DNA of 64,000 bases from CAKSQL01 sp045649415 (GCA_045649415.1 JAZRPY010000024.1:40220-104219); one strand, 5' to 3'. Positions 17,566 to 26,745 are shown, counted from the first letter of the stretch. Numbers and translations: made by a program. The notes: generated by a model from the sequence alone, not told the origin.

Positions 17566-19431
17566 TTACTTGTTCTCGTCAGAGTCAACCTCTCTATAGT
17601 CTGCTTCATACACATTGTCAGCACCTGCTTGTGGTCCTTGTTGTGCTCCCTGATTGAAATCATCAGGATTGAAGCCTGCTCCTGCCTGAGCACCTTGTGG
17701 ATTTGCCTGTTGATAAAGCTTTTCAGAAACCTTATAGAAGGCTTGTTGCAATGCTTCTGTAGCTGTCTTTATAGCCTCTGTGTCAGTCCCCTTCAATGCT
17801 TCCTTAACCTTTTCAATCTCAGCCTTAACGGGAGCCTTGTCATCCTCACTCATCTTATCGCCAATTTCGTTCAAGGTCTTTTCAGATTGATAAACTAAGC
17901 TTTCTGCATTGTTTCTGGTTTCAACCTCTTCTTTGCGTTTCTTATCCTCTTCAGCATACTTTTCTGCTTCCTTGACAGCTCTGTCGATATCCTCGTCACT
18001 TAAGTTTGAAGATGCAGTTATGGTAATCTTTTGCTCATTGCCTGTTCCCATATCCTTTGCAGATACATTAACGATACCATTAGCGTCAATATCAAAGGTT
18101 ACCTCGATTTGTGGCACACCTCTTGGTGCAGGAGCAATACCTGTTAAGCTGAATCTGCCTAAGGTTTTATTGTATTGTGCCATATCTCTTTCACCCTGAA
18201 GAACATGCACCTCAACACTTGTTTGACCATCTGCAGCAGTTGAGAAGATTTGTGACTTCTTTGTTGGGATGGTTGTGTTTCTTTCAATTAGTCTTGTGAA
18301 TACTCCACCCATTGTTTCAATACCAAGTGACAATGGAGTAACATCCAATAATAGAACGCCTGTTTCCTCGCCACCTAAAACTCCTGCCTGTCTTGCTGCA
18401 CCAACTGCAACACACTCGTCAGGGTTAATGCCCTTATGTGGCTCCTTGCCCATTTCCTTTTTAACTGCTTCCTGAACTGCAGGAATTCTTGATGAACCAC
18501 CAACTAATAAAACTTCATCAATCTGAGATGCTGAAAGATTTGCATCCTTCATTGCATTTCTAATACAGGTAAGAGTTCTCTCAACTAAGTCAGAGGTCAA
18601 CTCATCAAACTTAGCCTTTGAAAGAGTGATGTCCATATGCTTTGGACCTGTTGCATCTGCTGTGATAAATGGTAGATTTATGTTTGAGGTTGTGGTTGTT
18701 GACAATTCAATCTTTGTCTTCTCAGCAGCCTCCTTCAAGCGTTGCATAGCCATTTTATCTCCTGACAGGTCAATTCCCTCATTCTTCTTGAACTCTGCCA
18801 CTAAATAATCAATAATTTTCTGGTCGAAATCGTCACCACCAAGGCGAGTGTCACCATTTGTTGACAACACCTCAAAAACTCCGTCACCAATCTCTAAGAT
18901 TGACACATCAAATGTACCACCACCAAGGTCATATACCATAATGGTTTGGTCTGTGTCACTCATTCCATAAGCCAATGCAGCAGCAGTAGGCTCGTTGATA
19001 ATTCTCAAAACCTCCAAGCCTGCAATCTTACCGGCATCCTTTGTTGCCTGACGCTGAGAGTCGTTAAAATATGCAGGAACTGTGATAACTGCCTGAGTTA
19101 CAGTTTCTCCCAGATAGCTTTCTGCGTCCTGCTTTAGCTTTGTTAAAATCATTGCAGAAATTTCTTGTGGAGTATATGCTTTTTCGTCAATAGTTACCTT
19201 TTCACTTGTACCCATTTGTCTTTTAATAGACATAATTGTTCTGTCTGCATTGGTTACTGCCTGACGCTTTGCAACCTGACCAACAATTCTCTCTCCGTCC
19301 TTCTGGAATGCCACAACTGATGGAGTTGTTCTTGCACCCTCTGAATTTGTGATAACATTTGCGTTACCACCTTCCATAACAGCTACGCAGCTATTTGTTG
19401 TTCCTAAGTCAATACCGATAATTTTTCCCAT
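17566..19431 (-). CDS. dnaK: Molecular chaperone DnaK (Hsp70)
   Basis: ATP-driven chaperone of 621 residues. Phosphate loop 1 is IGIDLGTTNSCVAVMEGG (residues 4-21), phosphate loop 2 is VYDLGGGTFDVSILE (about 168-182), and the adenosine motif is LLVGGSSRIPAVQ (about 308). The linker VLLLDVTPLSLGIE precedes the substrate domain. The C-terminal tail is rich in Gln/Gly/Ala and ends acidic. It follows grpE by 30 bases within the CIRCE-controlled operon. Confidence 0.98.
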   Translation of the reverse strand: MGKIIGIDLGTTNSCVAVMEGGNANVITNSEGARTTPSVVAFQKDGERIVGQVAKRQAVTNADRTIMSIKRQMGTSEKVTIDEKAYTPQEISAMILTKLKQDAESYLGETVTQAVITVPAYFNDSQRQATKDAGKIAGLEVLRIINEPTAAALAYGMSDTDQTIMVYDLGGGTFDVSILEIGDGVFEVLSTNGDTRLGGDDFDQKIIDYLVAEFKKNEGIDLSGDKMAMQRLKEAAEKTKIELSTTTTSNINLPFITADATGPKHMDITLSKAKFDELTSDLVERTLTCIRNAMKDANLSASQIDEVLLVGGSSRIPAVQEAVKKEMGKEPHKGINPDECVAVGAARQAGVLGGEETGVLLLDVTPLSLGIETMGGVFTRLIERNTTIPTKKSQIFSTAADGQTSVEVHVLQGERDMAQYNKTLGRFSLTGIAPAPRGVPQIEVTFDIDANGIVNVSAKDMGTGNEQKITITASSNLSDEDIDRAVKEAEKYAEEDKKRKEEVETRNNAESLVYQSEKTLNEIGDKMSEDDKAPVKAEIEKVKEALKGTDTEAIKTATEALQQAFYKVSEKLYQQANPQGAQAGAGFNPDDFNQGAQQGPQAGADNVYEADYREVDSDENK

Positions 19432-19461
19432 AATAATCTCCTCCGATTTTATTTATATAAT

Positions 19462-20001
19462 TTAATTTGCAACCTTAACCATACTGTGTCTTATAACTCG
19501 GTCCTTCTTATAAATATAACCCTTCATAAATTCCTCAACCACAGTATTGTCAGTGATAGCTTCGTCCTCAATATGCATTACTGCATTGTGCAGATTTGGG
19601 TCAAATTCCTCACCCACTGCTAAAATTTCCTCAACATCTAATTTTGAGAGGATATCTTGCATCTGCTTTTTAACCATTTTCACTCCCTCTAAAACCTTCT
19701 TTGCATCCTCGGATTCAACCTCGATTGCAATGGCTCTGTCAAGATTGTCGGCAACGGTTATAACCTCTGCAAGTACATCCACAACTGCGTCTGCATACCT
19801 TGCATCCTTTTCTCTTTTGCTTCTTTTCTGGAAGTTGTCATACTCGGCGTATAGCCTCATATATTTATCCTCCCATTCCTTGACCTTGGCCTCTGCCTTG
19901 GAAAGCTCATCCTCTTCCTCTTCAGACTTTGCCTCCTCCTCTGGAATTTCTTCTTCCTTCACTTCTTCAAGGATTTCCTCATCCTTTTTCTTTTCTGCCA
20001 A
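19462..20001 (-). CDS. grpE: Nucleotide exchange factor GrpE
   Basis: Releases ADP from DnaK and acts as a thermosensor. The N-terminal 45 residues are highly acidic and disordered, followed by a long coiled coil (about 30-90) and the beta-wing domain with the signature region EEFDPNLHNAVMHIED. It ends GYIYKKDRVIRHSMVKVAN, typical of the family. The TTG start at 20001 lies behind GAGGGG and only 2 bases after the hrcA stop, indicating translational coupling. 179 residues. Confidence 0.96.
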   Translation of the reverse strand: MAEKKKDEEILEEVKEEEIPEEEAKSEEEEDELSKAEAKVKEWEDKYMRLYAEYDNFQKRSKREKDARYADAVVDVLAEVITVADNLDRAIAIEVESEDAKKVLEGVKMVKKQMQDILSKLDVEEILAVGEEFDPNLHNAVMHIEDEAITDNTVVEEFMKGYIYKKDRVIRHSMVKVAN

Positions 20002-20003
20002 TT

Positions 20004-21059
20004 TTACCCCTCACTCTCTCCTATATATAATTGCTGAAGTATCTTGTCGATATGCTCGGATATACAATCAAGATTTGCAATTACCTTTGCATAATCCATT
20101 CTTTTTGGTCCAATTACTCCTAACTTTCCACCCACCTTTTTATCAAGGGAGTAGTTAACAGTTATCAAGCTACAATCGGATAACTCATCAAAACCTGTTT
20201 CTCCACCAATTTTGATATTGACACCCTTTGAGTTAGTATCATCCCTGATAATCTTTTTAAGCTTTTTCTCATCCTCCAGAAATTCGAGCATACTCTGTGC
20301 CTTTGGAAGTGAGCTATACTCAGGATATTTTAACAGAGATTTTGTGTTTTCCACATAGACTCTCGTGTCGTCAAAATCTTCAAATGCTTCATATATAAAG
20401 TTCATCACCCTAATAAGCACTCTTGTGTCCACACCAAGCTGTTCTCTTGACTCCTCCTGAATTCCTTGAATTTTCTCAAAGCTTATTTCATTGGAGGTGA
20501 GTCCCGACAGCCTCTTATTCAGGATTTTACATAACTTCTGTGCCTGCTTTTCGTCCAACCCAAGTGGAAGCATCTGGTTTTTCACAATTCCTGCCTGAGT
20601 TACAACTATCAGCATCACATTCCCGCCACCAAGACATATCAAATCAATCTTTTTGATTGCCGAGTTGTCTATTTCAGGGGTTGTGAACACAGTTATATAG
20701 TTTGTTAACAGGGATGTGACTGCACTTGCTCTCCTGATTACGCCTTCCAGCTGATTTGCCTTATTTTCAAGGGCAAGCCTTAAGTTTTCAACTGCTTCAA
20801 CTCCCACCTGATACCTTTGCATAAGGGAGTTAACATAAAATCTGTATCCACTATCCGAAGGGATTCTCCCTGCCGATGTGTGTGGTTGCAATAAAAATCC
20901 CATACTCTCAAGGTCAGCCATCTCATTTCGTATTGTGGCACTTGATAATCCCAAGTCATTTTTCTTTGAAATCACCCTTGAGCCCACAGGCTCAGCTGTG
21001 CCTAAGTATTCATCAATAACTGCCTGAAGTATCCTTTGTTTTCTTTCATTTAATTCCAT
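20004..21059 (-). CDS. hrcA: Heat-inducible transcription repressor HrcA
   Basis: Dimeric repressor that binds CIRCE and is kept active by GroEL. The N-terminal winged helix includes LNERKQRILQAVIDEYLGT (residues 3-21) and SSATIRNEMADLESMGFL, followed by QPHTSAGRIPSDSGYRFYV, a hallmark of the family. The C-terminal GAF-like region reads GVIGPKRMDYAKVI near residue 318. ATG at 21059 has GAGGTG at 6 bases; the GTG at 21068 overlaps that site and is rejected. 351 residues, first gene of the heat-shock operon and under its own operator. Confidence 0.97.
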   Translation of the reverse strand: MELNERKQRILQAVIDEYLGTAEPVGSRVISKKNDLGLSSATIRNEMADLESMGFLLQPHTSAGRIPSDSGYRFYVNSLMQRYQVGVEAVENLRLALENKANQLEGVIRRASAVTSLLTNYITVFTTPEIDNSAIKKIDLICLGGGNVMLIVVTQAGIVKNQMLPLGLDEKQAQKLCKILNKRLSGLTSNEISFEKIQGIQEESREQLGVDTRVLIRVMNFIYEAFEDFDDTRVYVENTKSLLKYPEYSSLPKAQSMLEFLEDEKKLKKIIRDDTNSKGVNIKIGGETGFDELSDCSLITVNYSLDKKVGGKLGVIGPKRMDYAKVIANLDCISEHIDKILQQLYIGESEG

Positions 21060-21113
21060 TGTATTCACCTCAGTATATACGACTATTGCCTTTATCTGAA
21101 AACAATGATGTCG

Positions 21114-21140
21114 TTAGCACTCACAGACTGCGAGTGCTAA
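21114..21140 (-). promoter_or_regulatory. CIRCE operator for HrcA
   Basis: Perfect TTAGCACTC, nine bases, GAGTGCTAA inverted repeat at 21114-21122 and 21132-21140, between promoter and hrcA start. It places hrcA-grpE-dnaK under autoregulated heat-shock control. Confidence 0.98.
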
Positions 21141-21147
21141 CAGTAAT

Positions 21148-21176
21148 AAGATACCACTATTATAACCCTTTGTCAA
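21148..21176 (-). promoter_or_regulatory. Sigma-A promoter of hrcA-grpE-dnaK
   Basis: Minus strand TTGACA (21176-21171), 17 bases, TATCTT (21153-21148), just upstream of CIRCE. A better -10 hexamer TATAAT (21164-21159) also exists but is only 6 bases from the TTGACA, so it cannot pair with it. Confidence 0.6.
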
Positions 21177-21241
21177 GGGTTTATTTCCTTTTTTACAATT
21201 TATTCATAATTTTACCATTGTTTCTTCAAATTTCACCTTTG

Positions 21242-22372
21242 TTAGTCATCATTCTGACTAATTTTAGGGTCTAAAAATTCGCACATAACCGAGTTACTCA
21301 AATGTATGCCCCTTCGTGAAAGATAAATTCTATCCCCATCCTCAATGAGAAGGTCACTTTTTTTAAATCGTTCTATCTCTTCCTTATATATATCGCCTAT
21401 TTCCATTTTAAATCGGCTTTCGAATTCTTTTTTACTCACTCCCTTTGTCATTCTCAAGCCCATCATCATAAATTCCTCAATTTTGTTTTTGATGGTGAGT
21501 GTTTGATACTCCTCTTTTTTACTGCCACCCTTTATATATTCACCAATGCAATCGGTATTTTTATATCTTGCTCCATTATAATATGAGGCTGTTGCAATTC
21601 CTATCCCTATATATTCTCTGCATTCCCAATACTTTATATTATGTCGTGACTCCATACCCACCTTTGAGAAATTCGAAATTTCATATTGCTCATAGCCATT
21701 TTCCTTTAAAAATTCGCAAGCATATTCATACATTTCTCTTTCCTCATTCTCATCGGGAAGCTTTAATTTTCCTTCCTCATATTCCTTCATCAAGGGAGTA
21801 TTCTCCTCAAGGATTAAGCTATAGCATGAAATATGCTGAGGGTTTTCCTTTATGGCATTATTCAAGGTATCCTTAAAGCTTAGCATTGTCTGTTCTGGCA
21901 ATGCCGACATCAAATCAATGTTTACATTTGGAAAACCTTCAGATTTAATAAGTCTTATAGTTTCTTTTGCATCATCTGAGGTATGTACTCTGCCGATTAT
22001 TTTAAGCTCATCCTCGTTAAATGTCTGAACGCCAAGGCTTATGCGATTTACACCATATTTTTTTAACAAGTCTAATTTTTCCTTAGTCACAGTTTTGGGA
22101 TTTGCCTCAATTGTGAACTCATATTCATTTGAAATTTTAAAGCTATCCCTTATTGACACCAATAGTTTTTCTAAAAGCTCCAAGGGAAGAATTGTCGGAG
22201 TTCCTCCACCTATAAAAATCGTGTCTATAAGCATACCTTCATATTCCTTCATTTCCCTGACAAGAGCATCTATGTATTCACCCATAAGCTGATGATTATT
22301 ATCAAAGGACACAAAATCGCAATATTTACATTTTTTCAAGCAAAAGGGTATGTGAATATATAGTCCGTACAT
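21242..22372 (-). CDS. hemW: Radical SAM heme chaperone HemW
   Basis: Coproporphyrinogen-oxidase-like radical SAM protein that binds heme and delivers it to respiratory proteins; often misnamed HemN. The iron-sulfur motif is CLKKCKYC (C11, C15, C18), followed by IFIGGGTPTILP (about 52-63) and the SAM-binding EANPKTV (about 90) and GVQTFNEDELKIIGRVH (about 115). The C-terminal HemN-C domain ends at 376. The HemN-specific fourth Cys after the cluster motif is absent, favouring HemW. It lies upstream of hrcA in many Clostridia, as here. Confidence 0.92.
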   Translation of the reverse strand: MYGLYIHIPFCLKKCKYCDFVSFDNNHQLMGEYIDALVREMKEYEGMLIDTIFIGGGTPTILPLELLEKLLVSIRDSFKISNEYEFTIEANPKTVTKEKLDLLKKYGVNRISLGVQTFNEDELKIIGRVHTSDDAKETIRLIKSEGFPNVNIDLMSALPEQTMLSFKDTLNNAIKENPQHISCYSLILEENTPLMKEYEEGKLKLPDENEEREMYEYACEFLKENGYEQYEISNFSKVGMESRHNIKYWECREYIGIGIATASYYNGARYKNTDCIGEYIKGGSKKEEYQTLTIKNKIEEFMMMGLRMTKGVSKKEFESRFKMEIGDIYKEEIERFKKSDLLIEDGDRIYLSRRGIHLSNSVMCEFLDPKISQNDD

Positions 22373-22392
22373 AATAAATTCCTCTCTAATTG

Positions 22393-22436
22393 AAAACAGA
22401 CTGTCTGTTGGAGTTTTCCCACAGATAGCCTGTTTT
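22393..22436 (-). terminator. Imperfect hairpin between the CD1247-type gene and hemW
   Basis: Nineteen-base arms 22393-22411 and 22418-22436 (AAAACAGACTGTCTGTTGG type) pair with two or three imperfections. A short TTTTC follows on the minus strand, so termination is plausible but not certain. Confidence 0.45.
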
Positions 22437-22463
22437 TCTAAAATTTAAATTTTAAAATAAGGA

Positions 22464-22934
22464 TTATTCCTCGTCCTCTGAGCAACATTCCTCGCAATCA
22501 CAATCAAATTCAAGTTCAATTTCCTGATTGCAGTTAGGACATACAATTCCGTGCTCCTCGTCAAGCATATCGAAATCCACAAGAACATCATCATGACAGT
22601 TAGGACACTCAATTTCAAAGAAACCATCGTCCTCGTCATAGTCATAATCATCACAGTCGCAATCGCAATCGCAATCGCAATCGCAATCACAATCACAATC
22701 GCAGTCGCATTCGTCTAAAAGATAATCCTCAACCTCTGCCAAATCCTCGTCTATTTCGTCAACCTTAGCTTCAAGCTCGTCGTGTGCATCAATAACATCA
22801 TCAAGAGCATCTGCCATATCACCAATTACTTCAATAATCTTTTTGATAAGCTTTCCCTCATCACCAAGCTTAGATAAATCAGTTGCATCCAAAAAGCCCT
22901 TTAAGTATGCTGCCTTATTAGAAATATTTTCCAT
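22464..22934 (-). CDS. CD1247-type zinc-ribbon protein with a (Cys-Asp)10 tract
   Basis: 156-residue very acidic cytoplasmic protein. Residues 1-75 (NISNKAAYLKGFLDATDLSK onward) match the clostridial family named for the CD1247 N-terminal domain, a predicted helical region of unknown function. Then comes an uninterrupted run of ten Cys-Asp pairs, a DDYDYDEDD stretch, and two CxxC pairs, CPNCHDD and CPNCNQE, that should form one zinc ribbon; the tail ends in DCDCEECCSEDEE. ATG at 22934 has GGAAG at 8 bases; the GTG at 22943 is within that site. The family role is unknown; the repeat suggests metal binding or redox buffering, which is inference only. Confidence 0.8.
   Translation of the reverse strand: MENISNKAAYLKGFLDATDLSKLGDEGKLIKKIIEVIGDMADALDDVIDAHDELEAKVDEIDEDLAEVEDYLLDECDCDCDCDCDCDCDCDCDCDDYDYDEDDGFFEIECPNCHDDVLVDFDMLDEEHGIVCPNCNQEIELEFDCDCEECCSEDEE
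22651..22710 (-). repeat. Hexanucleotide tandem repeat encoding (Cys-Asp)10
   Basis: Ten consecutive six-base units, mostly TCGCAA or TCACAA on the plus strand, in frame with the coding sequence. Wobble positions alternate (TGC/TGT, GAT/GAC) at the flanks but the central five units are identical, as expected for recent slippage. Confidence 0.9.
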
Positions 22935-22972
22935 ATTCTGCACTTCCTTTCAAAAATTTTTATATGGAAGGC

Positions 22973-23530
22973 TTAAACTCTTTCCATATACTCCCCTGTT
23001 CTTGTGTCAACTCTTATGATATCGCTTCCGTCAACAAACAAAGGTACTTGAATTACTGCACCTGTTTCAAGAGTTGCAGGCTTGGTTGCACCTGTTGCAG
23101 TGTCACCCTTAAAGCCTGGCTCTGTTTCTGCAATAGCTAACTCAACAAAGGTTGGAGGCTCAATACCAAATACGCTACCCTTATAAGACAAAATCTTACA
23201 TATCATATTTTCCTTAACAAACTTTAAAGAATCTCCCACCTGTTCAGGACCGATTGGCACCATATCAAATGTTTCCTGATCCATAAAGTAGTATAAATCA
23301 CCATCTGTGTAGGAATACTCCATATCCTTTCTCTCAATGTGAGCCTTAGGCATTTTCTCAGTTGGTCTGAAAGTTCTTTCAACAACGCCACCTGTGATAA
23401 CATTCTTAATCTTTGTTCTTACGAATGCTGCACCCTTACCTGGCTTTACATGTTGGAATTCCACAACTTGATAAACATTACCCTCAAGTTCAAATGTGAT
23501 ACCGTTTCTGAAATCTCCTGCTGTAATCAT
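22973..23530 (-). CDS. efp: Elongation factor P
   Basis: tRNA-shaped factor that relieves ribosome stalling at polyproline. 185 residues in three beta-barrel domains. The tip loop HVKPGKGAAFVRTKIKN (28-44) carries Lys33 at the position that is modified in some lineages; the flanking PGKGAAF is the standard loop. Domain III carries GDTATGATKPATLETGAVIQ. Own promoter upstream; 30 bases before the CD1247-type gene, so the two may be co-transcribed. Confidence 0.97.
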   Translation of the reverse strand: MITAGDFRNGITFELEGNVYQVVEFQHVKPGKGAAFVRTKIKNVITGGVVERTFRPTEKMPKAHIERKDMEYSYTDGDLYYFMDQETFDMVPIGPEQVGDSLKFVKENMICKILSYKGSVFGIEPPTFVELAIAETEPGFKGDTATGATKPATLETGAVIQVPLFVDGSDIIRVDTRTGEYMERV

Positions 23531-23645
23531 ATTTTTATCCTCCGTTAATTTAATTTTTATCCAAGCCTTATTATTATCCTTTCCTCACATGACGGAATTT
23601 ATCAAAAATTCGTTAAGACTAAAAGGCTTAGATACACACATATAT

Positions 23646-23674
23646 ATTGTAATATATTTTCTCTGAAATTACAA
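23646..23674 (-). promoter_or_regulatory. Promoter of efp
   Basis: Minus strand TTGTAA (23674-23669), 17 bases, TACAAT (23651-23646). Confidence 0.6.
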
Positions 23675-23850
23675 GTTTTTTTTGAAAAATAAATAGAAAT
23701 ATTTAAATTTTTTCATTTCAGTTTAATATTGCATATAAAAATCATACCCATATCCTTAAAACCTCAAACTCTTTTTCTCTCATTTTTCAGCAAAATATAC
23801 TATTGTTTATAAAAAAAATAGCAAATTTTATATTTTTTTGCATAAATTTC
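23675..23850. other. AT-rich divergent spacer between efp and nhaC
   Basis: No gene, hairpin or repeat is recognisable; it separates two divergent promoters. Confidence 0.5.
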
Positions 23851-23879
23851 TTGCCCTATTGACTTTTATATGGTACAAT
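23851..23879 (+). promoter_or_regulatory. Promoter of the nhaC-family gene
   Basis: TTGCCC (23851-23856), 17 bases, TACAAT (23874-23879), close to the GTG start. Confidence 0.6.
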
Positions 23880-23912
23880 AAACATGATATTTTTATATAG
23901 GGAGGTTTTTTT

Positions 23913-25520
23913 GTGAAGAAAAACACTATTGGAAAACTAATCGCATTTATAATTGCTGCGATTGTTGTTGCTTTTTGTGCCATTACTATTAAAACTACTG
24001 ACCCAGAAGCAACAAGTATGTACTTTTCAACCTTTGTTGCATTATTGCCACCTCTTGTTGCAATAGCTTTGGCATTGATAACAAAGGAAGTTTATTCATC
24101 ATTATTTGTGGGAATTTTGTTGGGTGCCTTGTTCGTTGCTAACTGGCAGCCTGTACCTGCGTTAGACGCACTTTTAAATGATGGTATCATTTCTGCTATT
24201 TCAGGAACTGCAGGTATCTTTATGTTTTTGGTTATCCTTGGTGCTTTGGTGGCATTGGTTAACAAAGCAGGTGGTTCTGCATCCTTCGGAAGATGGGCAG
24301 AAACTCACATTAAGTCCAGAATAGGTGCTATAATTGCAACCTTTATATTGGGCGTTTTGATTTTTATTGACGACTATTTCAACTGTCTGACCGTCGGAAG
24401 CGTTATGCGTCCTGTTACTGACAGTCACAAAATATCAAGAGCAAAGCTTTCATATTTAATAGATGCAACAGCTGCTCCTGTTTGTATGATAGCTCCTGTT
24501 TCTTCATGGGCAGCTGCAGTTTCTCAGTTTGCTGAGGGTACAGGCTATTCAGGAATTGAATTGTTCATCCGTGCAATTCCATACAACTTCTATTCATTGT
24601 TGTCCTTCGTATTTATAATTGCATTGACTCTTATGAAATTCGATTATGGCCCAATGAAGCTACACGAGCTTAATGCAATCAACAACAACGACCTGTTCAC
24701 CTGTGGTGACAGAGTTGACCAGACCTCAGATGAGTCTGCAAATCCAAAGGGTAAGGTTATTGACTTGATTTTCCCTGTACTTGTTTTAGTTGCTATCTGC
24801 GTAGTTGCCCTGCTACATGTTGGTGGCTTCTTCCAGGGTTCTGACTTCATCACTGCATTTGGCAATACCGATGCAACAGTTGGTTTACCTTGGGGTGCAT
24901 TGGTTGCATTGATTTTTACAATCATTTACTTAATAGCAAGAAGAGTTGTTACCTTTAAGGAAGCTATGGAATGTATTCCAAAAGGCTTTATCGCAATGGT
25001 GCCTGCAATCTTAATTCTTACAATGGCTACCTCATTGAAGAATATGACAGGTCTTTTAGGTGCAGATGTATTCGTTGGTAATCTTATGAATTCTGCAGCA
25101 GAAGGTCTTGCAAACTTCCTACCTGCAATTATATTTGTGGTTGCTTGTATCCTTTCATTCTCAACAGGAACATCATGGGGTACATTCGGAATTTTGATTC
25201 CTATCGTTGCAGCTATCTTCCCTGCAGACAGTAATCTTTTGATTATCGGTATGTCAGCTTGTCTTGCAGGTGCAGTATGTGGCGACCATTGCTCACCTAT
25301 TTCAGATACAACAATTATGTCATCTGCAGGTGCACAATGTAATCACTTGAACCATGTTTCAACTCAGTTGCCTTATGCAATCACAGTTGCTGTAATTTCC
25401 TTCGTACTATATGTGCTTGCAGCATTCATCCAGAATGCAGTTATCCTTTTAGCAGCAGGCGTTGTTATCACAGTAGCAGTTCTATTCGTTATAAAGGCTT
25501 TAACAAAATCAAAGGCATAA
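23913..25520 (+). CDS. NhaC-family Na+/H+ antiporter-like membrane protein
   Basis: 535-residue polytopic protein with about twelve hydrophobic segments. Signature stretches of the NhaC/COG1757 family are seen: LIFIDDYFNCLTVGSVMRPV (about 149-168), APVSSWAAAVSQ (about 193) and GDHCSPISDTTIMSSAGA (about 455-472). The family exchanges Na+ for H+, and related members exchange malate/lactate or amino acid anions, so the substrate is not fixed by sequence. The GTG start at 23913 follows GGAGG at 7 bases. Monocistronic with its own promoter and terminator. Confidence 0.85.
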   Translation: MKKNTIGKLIAFIIAAIVVAFCAITIKTTDPEATSMYFSTFVALLPPLVAIALALITKEVYSSLFVGILLGALFVANWQPVPALDALLNDGIISAISGTAGIFMFLVILGALVALVNKAGGSASFGRWAETHIKSRIGAIIATFILGVLIFIDDYFNCLTVGSVMRPVTDSHKISRAKLSYLIDATAAPVCMIAPVSSWAAAVSQFAEGTGYSGIELFIRAIPYNFYSLLSFVFIIALTLMKFDYGPMKLHELNAINNNDLFTCGDRVDQTSDESANPKGKVIDLIFPVLVLVAICVVALLHVGGFFQGSDFITAFGNTDATVGLPWGALVALIFTIIYLIARRVVTFKEAMECIPKGFIAMVPAILILTMATSLKNMTGLLGADVFVGNLMNSAAEGLANFLPAIIFVVACILSFSTGTSWGTFGILIPIVAAIFPADSNLLIIGMSACLAGAVCGDHCSPISDTTIMSSAGAQCNHLNHVSTQLPYAITVAVISFVLYVLAAFIQNAVILLAAGVVITVAVLFVIKALTKSKA

Positions 25521-25534
25521 AAATAAAAGAGCAT

Positions 25535-25566
25535 AAAAATTCCTCACCAATCGGTGAGGAATTTTT
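25535..25566. terminator. Bidirectional terminator between nhaC and the peptidase gene
   Basis: AATTCCTCACC, loop AATC, GGTGAGGAATT, flanked by A and T runs; the peptidase stop codon abuts it. Confidence 0.9.
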
Positions 25567-26622
25567 TTATAGCTCAATTAAATCCTTTGGTGAGGTTGTT
25601 AGATTTTCATAGCCATCCTTTTTAATTGCCACAACATCCTCAATTCTCACTCCACCAAAGCCCTCTATGTATATTCCCGGCTCAACTGTGATAACATTTC
25701 CTGTTCTTGCTATTGCCACGCTCCTGCTCGAAAAATTAGGTGACTCATGAATTTGAATTCCAAGACTGTGTCCAAGACTGTGAGCAAAGTTCTCTTCATA
25801 GCCTGCCGACTTTATTATATCCCTTGCAATTCTGTCTATATAGGAGCATTTGACTCCGTCCCTGACTTCTTTCATTGCCTCCTGTTGTGCCTTTAACACA
25901 ATGTTATATATTTCCTTTTGCTTATCAGTTGCCTTTCCCACAACCACAGTTCTCGTCATATCCGAGCAATATCCGTCAAAAATGCAACCAAAGTCCAGAG
26001 TAACAAAATCACCCTTTTCGATTATCTTATCACTTGCCACTCCGTGAGGCATTGCCGACCTTTCTCCCGATGCCACAATGGTTTCAAAGCTTACTCCCTC
26101 TGCACCATTTATTCTCATAAAGTTCTCAAGCCTGTGTGCAATCTCCTTTTCCGAAACCCCTGCTTTTATATATTCAAGGGTATTTAAAAATGCTTTGTCC
26201 CCAAGAGCCTCTGCTTTTTTTATTCTTTCTATTTCCCATTGCTCTTTTACTTGTCGTGGTTCGTCAATAAGCTCCTGTGCCATTATATATTCTGCCTTTT
26301 TTACCCCATTCTTCAGCTTTTCAAATTGAGCTACCGAAAGATACTCCTCCTCATAGGCAATAGTCCTCGCTCCCACATCCGAGAAGACTGTGGACAATCC
26401 ATTCTTTATGTCATATATTTCAAAATCTGACGCCTGATTTTTAGCCTGAATTGTGTATCTTGAATCGGTGATTAAAATGGCTCTTTCTTTAGTGACAACA
26501 AGGCTTGCATCCTCTGATGTGAAGCCACTGTAATAGAATATATTCGCCTTACCTGTTATATAGAAGGTGTCAAAGTCCTCCATTTGTGCTCTGAGTTTTT
26601 CAAGGTTGTTCATTTTACCCAC
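25567..26622 (-). CDS. Xaa-Pro aminopeptidase (M24 family)
   Basis: Cytoplasmic metallopeptidase that removes an N-terminal residue preceding proline. N-terminal creatinase-like domain (1-120) followed by the pita-bread fold. The five metal ligands are visible: Asp in FVTLDFGCIFDGYCSDMTRT (two Asp, about 208-227), His in HSLGHSLGIQIHESP (about 282-296), Glu in ITVEPGIYIEG (about 310) and Glu in GGVRIEDVVAI (about 325). 351 residues, the short PepQ/YpdF type. It stands alone with its own promoter; in many Firmicutes this gene precedes efp, whereas here nhaC separates them. Confidence 0.93.
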   Translation of the reverse strand: MGKMNNLEKLRAQMEDFDTFYITGKANIFYYSGFTSEDASLVVTKERAILITDSRYTIQAKNQASDFEIYDIKNGLSTVFSDVGARTIAYEEEYLSVAQFEKLKNGVKKAEYIMAQELIDEPRQVKEQWEIERIKKAEALGDKAFLNTLEYIKAGVSEKEIAHRLENFMRINGAEGVSFETIVASGERSAMPHGVASDKIIEKGDFVTLDFGCIFDGYCSDMTRTVVVGKATDKQKEIYNIVLKAQQEAMKEVRDGVKCSYIDRIARDIIKSAGYEENFAHSLGHSLGIQIHESPNFSSRSVAIARTGNVITVEPGIYIEGFGGVRIEDVVAIKKDGYENLTTSPKDLIEL

Positions 26623-26647
26623 CTGCTATCTATTATTTATCAGTCTT

Positions 26648-26677
26648 ATTTTAGCATTTTTAAATAGCCCTTGTCAA
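26648..26677 (-). promoter_or_regulatory. Promoter of the Xaa-Pro aminopeptidase gene
   Basis: Minus strand TTGACA (26677-26672), 18 bases, TAAAAT (26653-26648) with TGC directly before it. Confidence 0.65.
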
Positions 26678-26706
26678 GAAAATTACCCCTTCCTTTAAAA
26701 TTTATA

Positions 26707-26735
26707 TTGACAAAATTTAAAGCTTGTGTTAAAAT
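26707..26735 (+). promoter_or_regulatory. Promoter of the TPP riboswitch-thiT transcript
   Basis: TTGACA (26707-26712), 17 bases, TAAAAT (26730-26735) preceded by TGT, an extended -10. The transcript should begin just before the riboswitch. Confidence 0.8.
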
Positions 26736-26745
26736 ATTCCTTGTA

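Noticed and set aside
21159..21164. TATAAT as the hrcA -10 box
   Set aside because: It lies only 6 bases from the TTGACA hexamer; TATCTT at 17 bases fits the spacing.
22651..22710. Hexanucleotide repeat as a CRISPR or non-coding satellite
   Set aside because: Units are six bases without spacers and are in frame inside a gene with conserved flanking domains.
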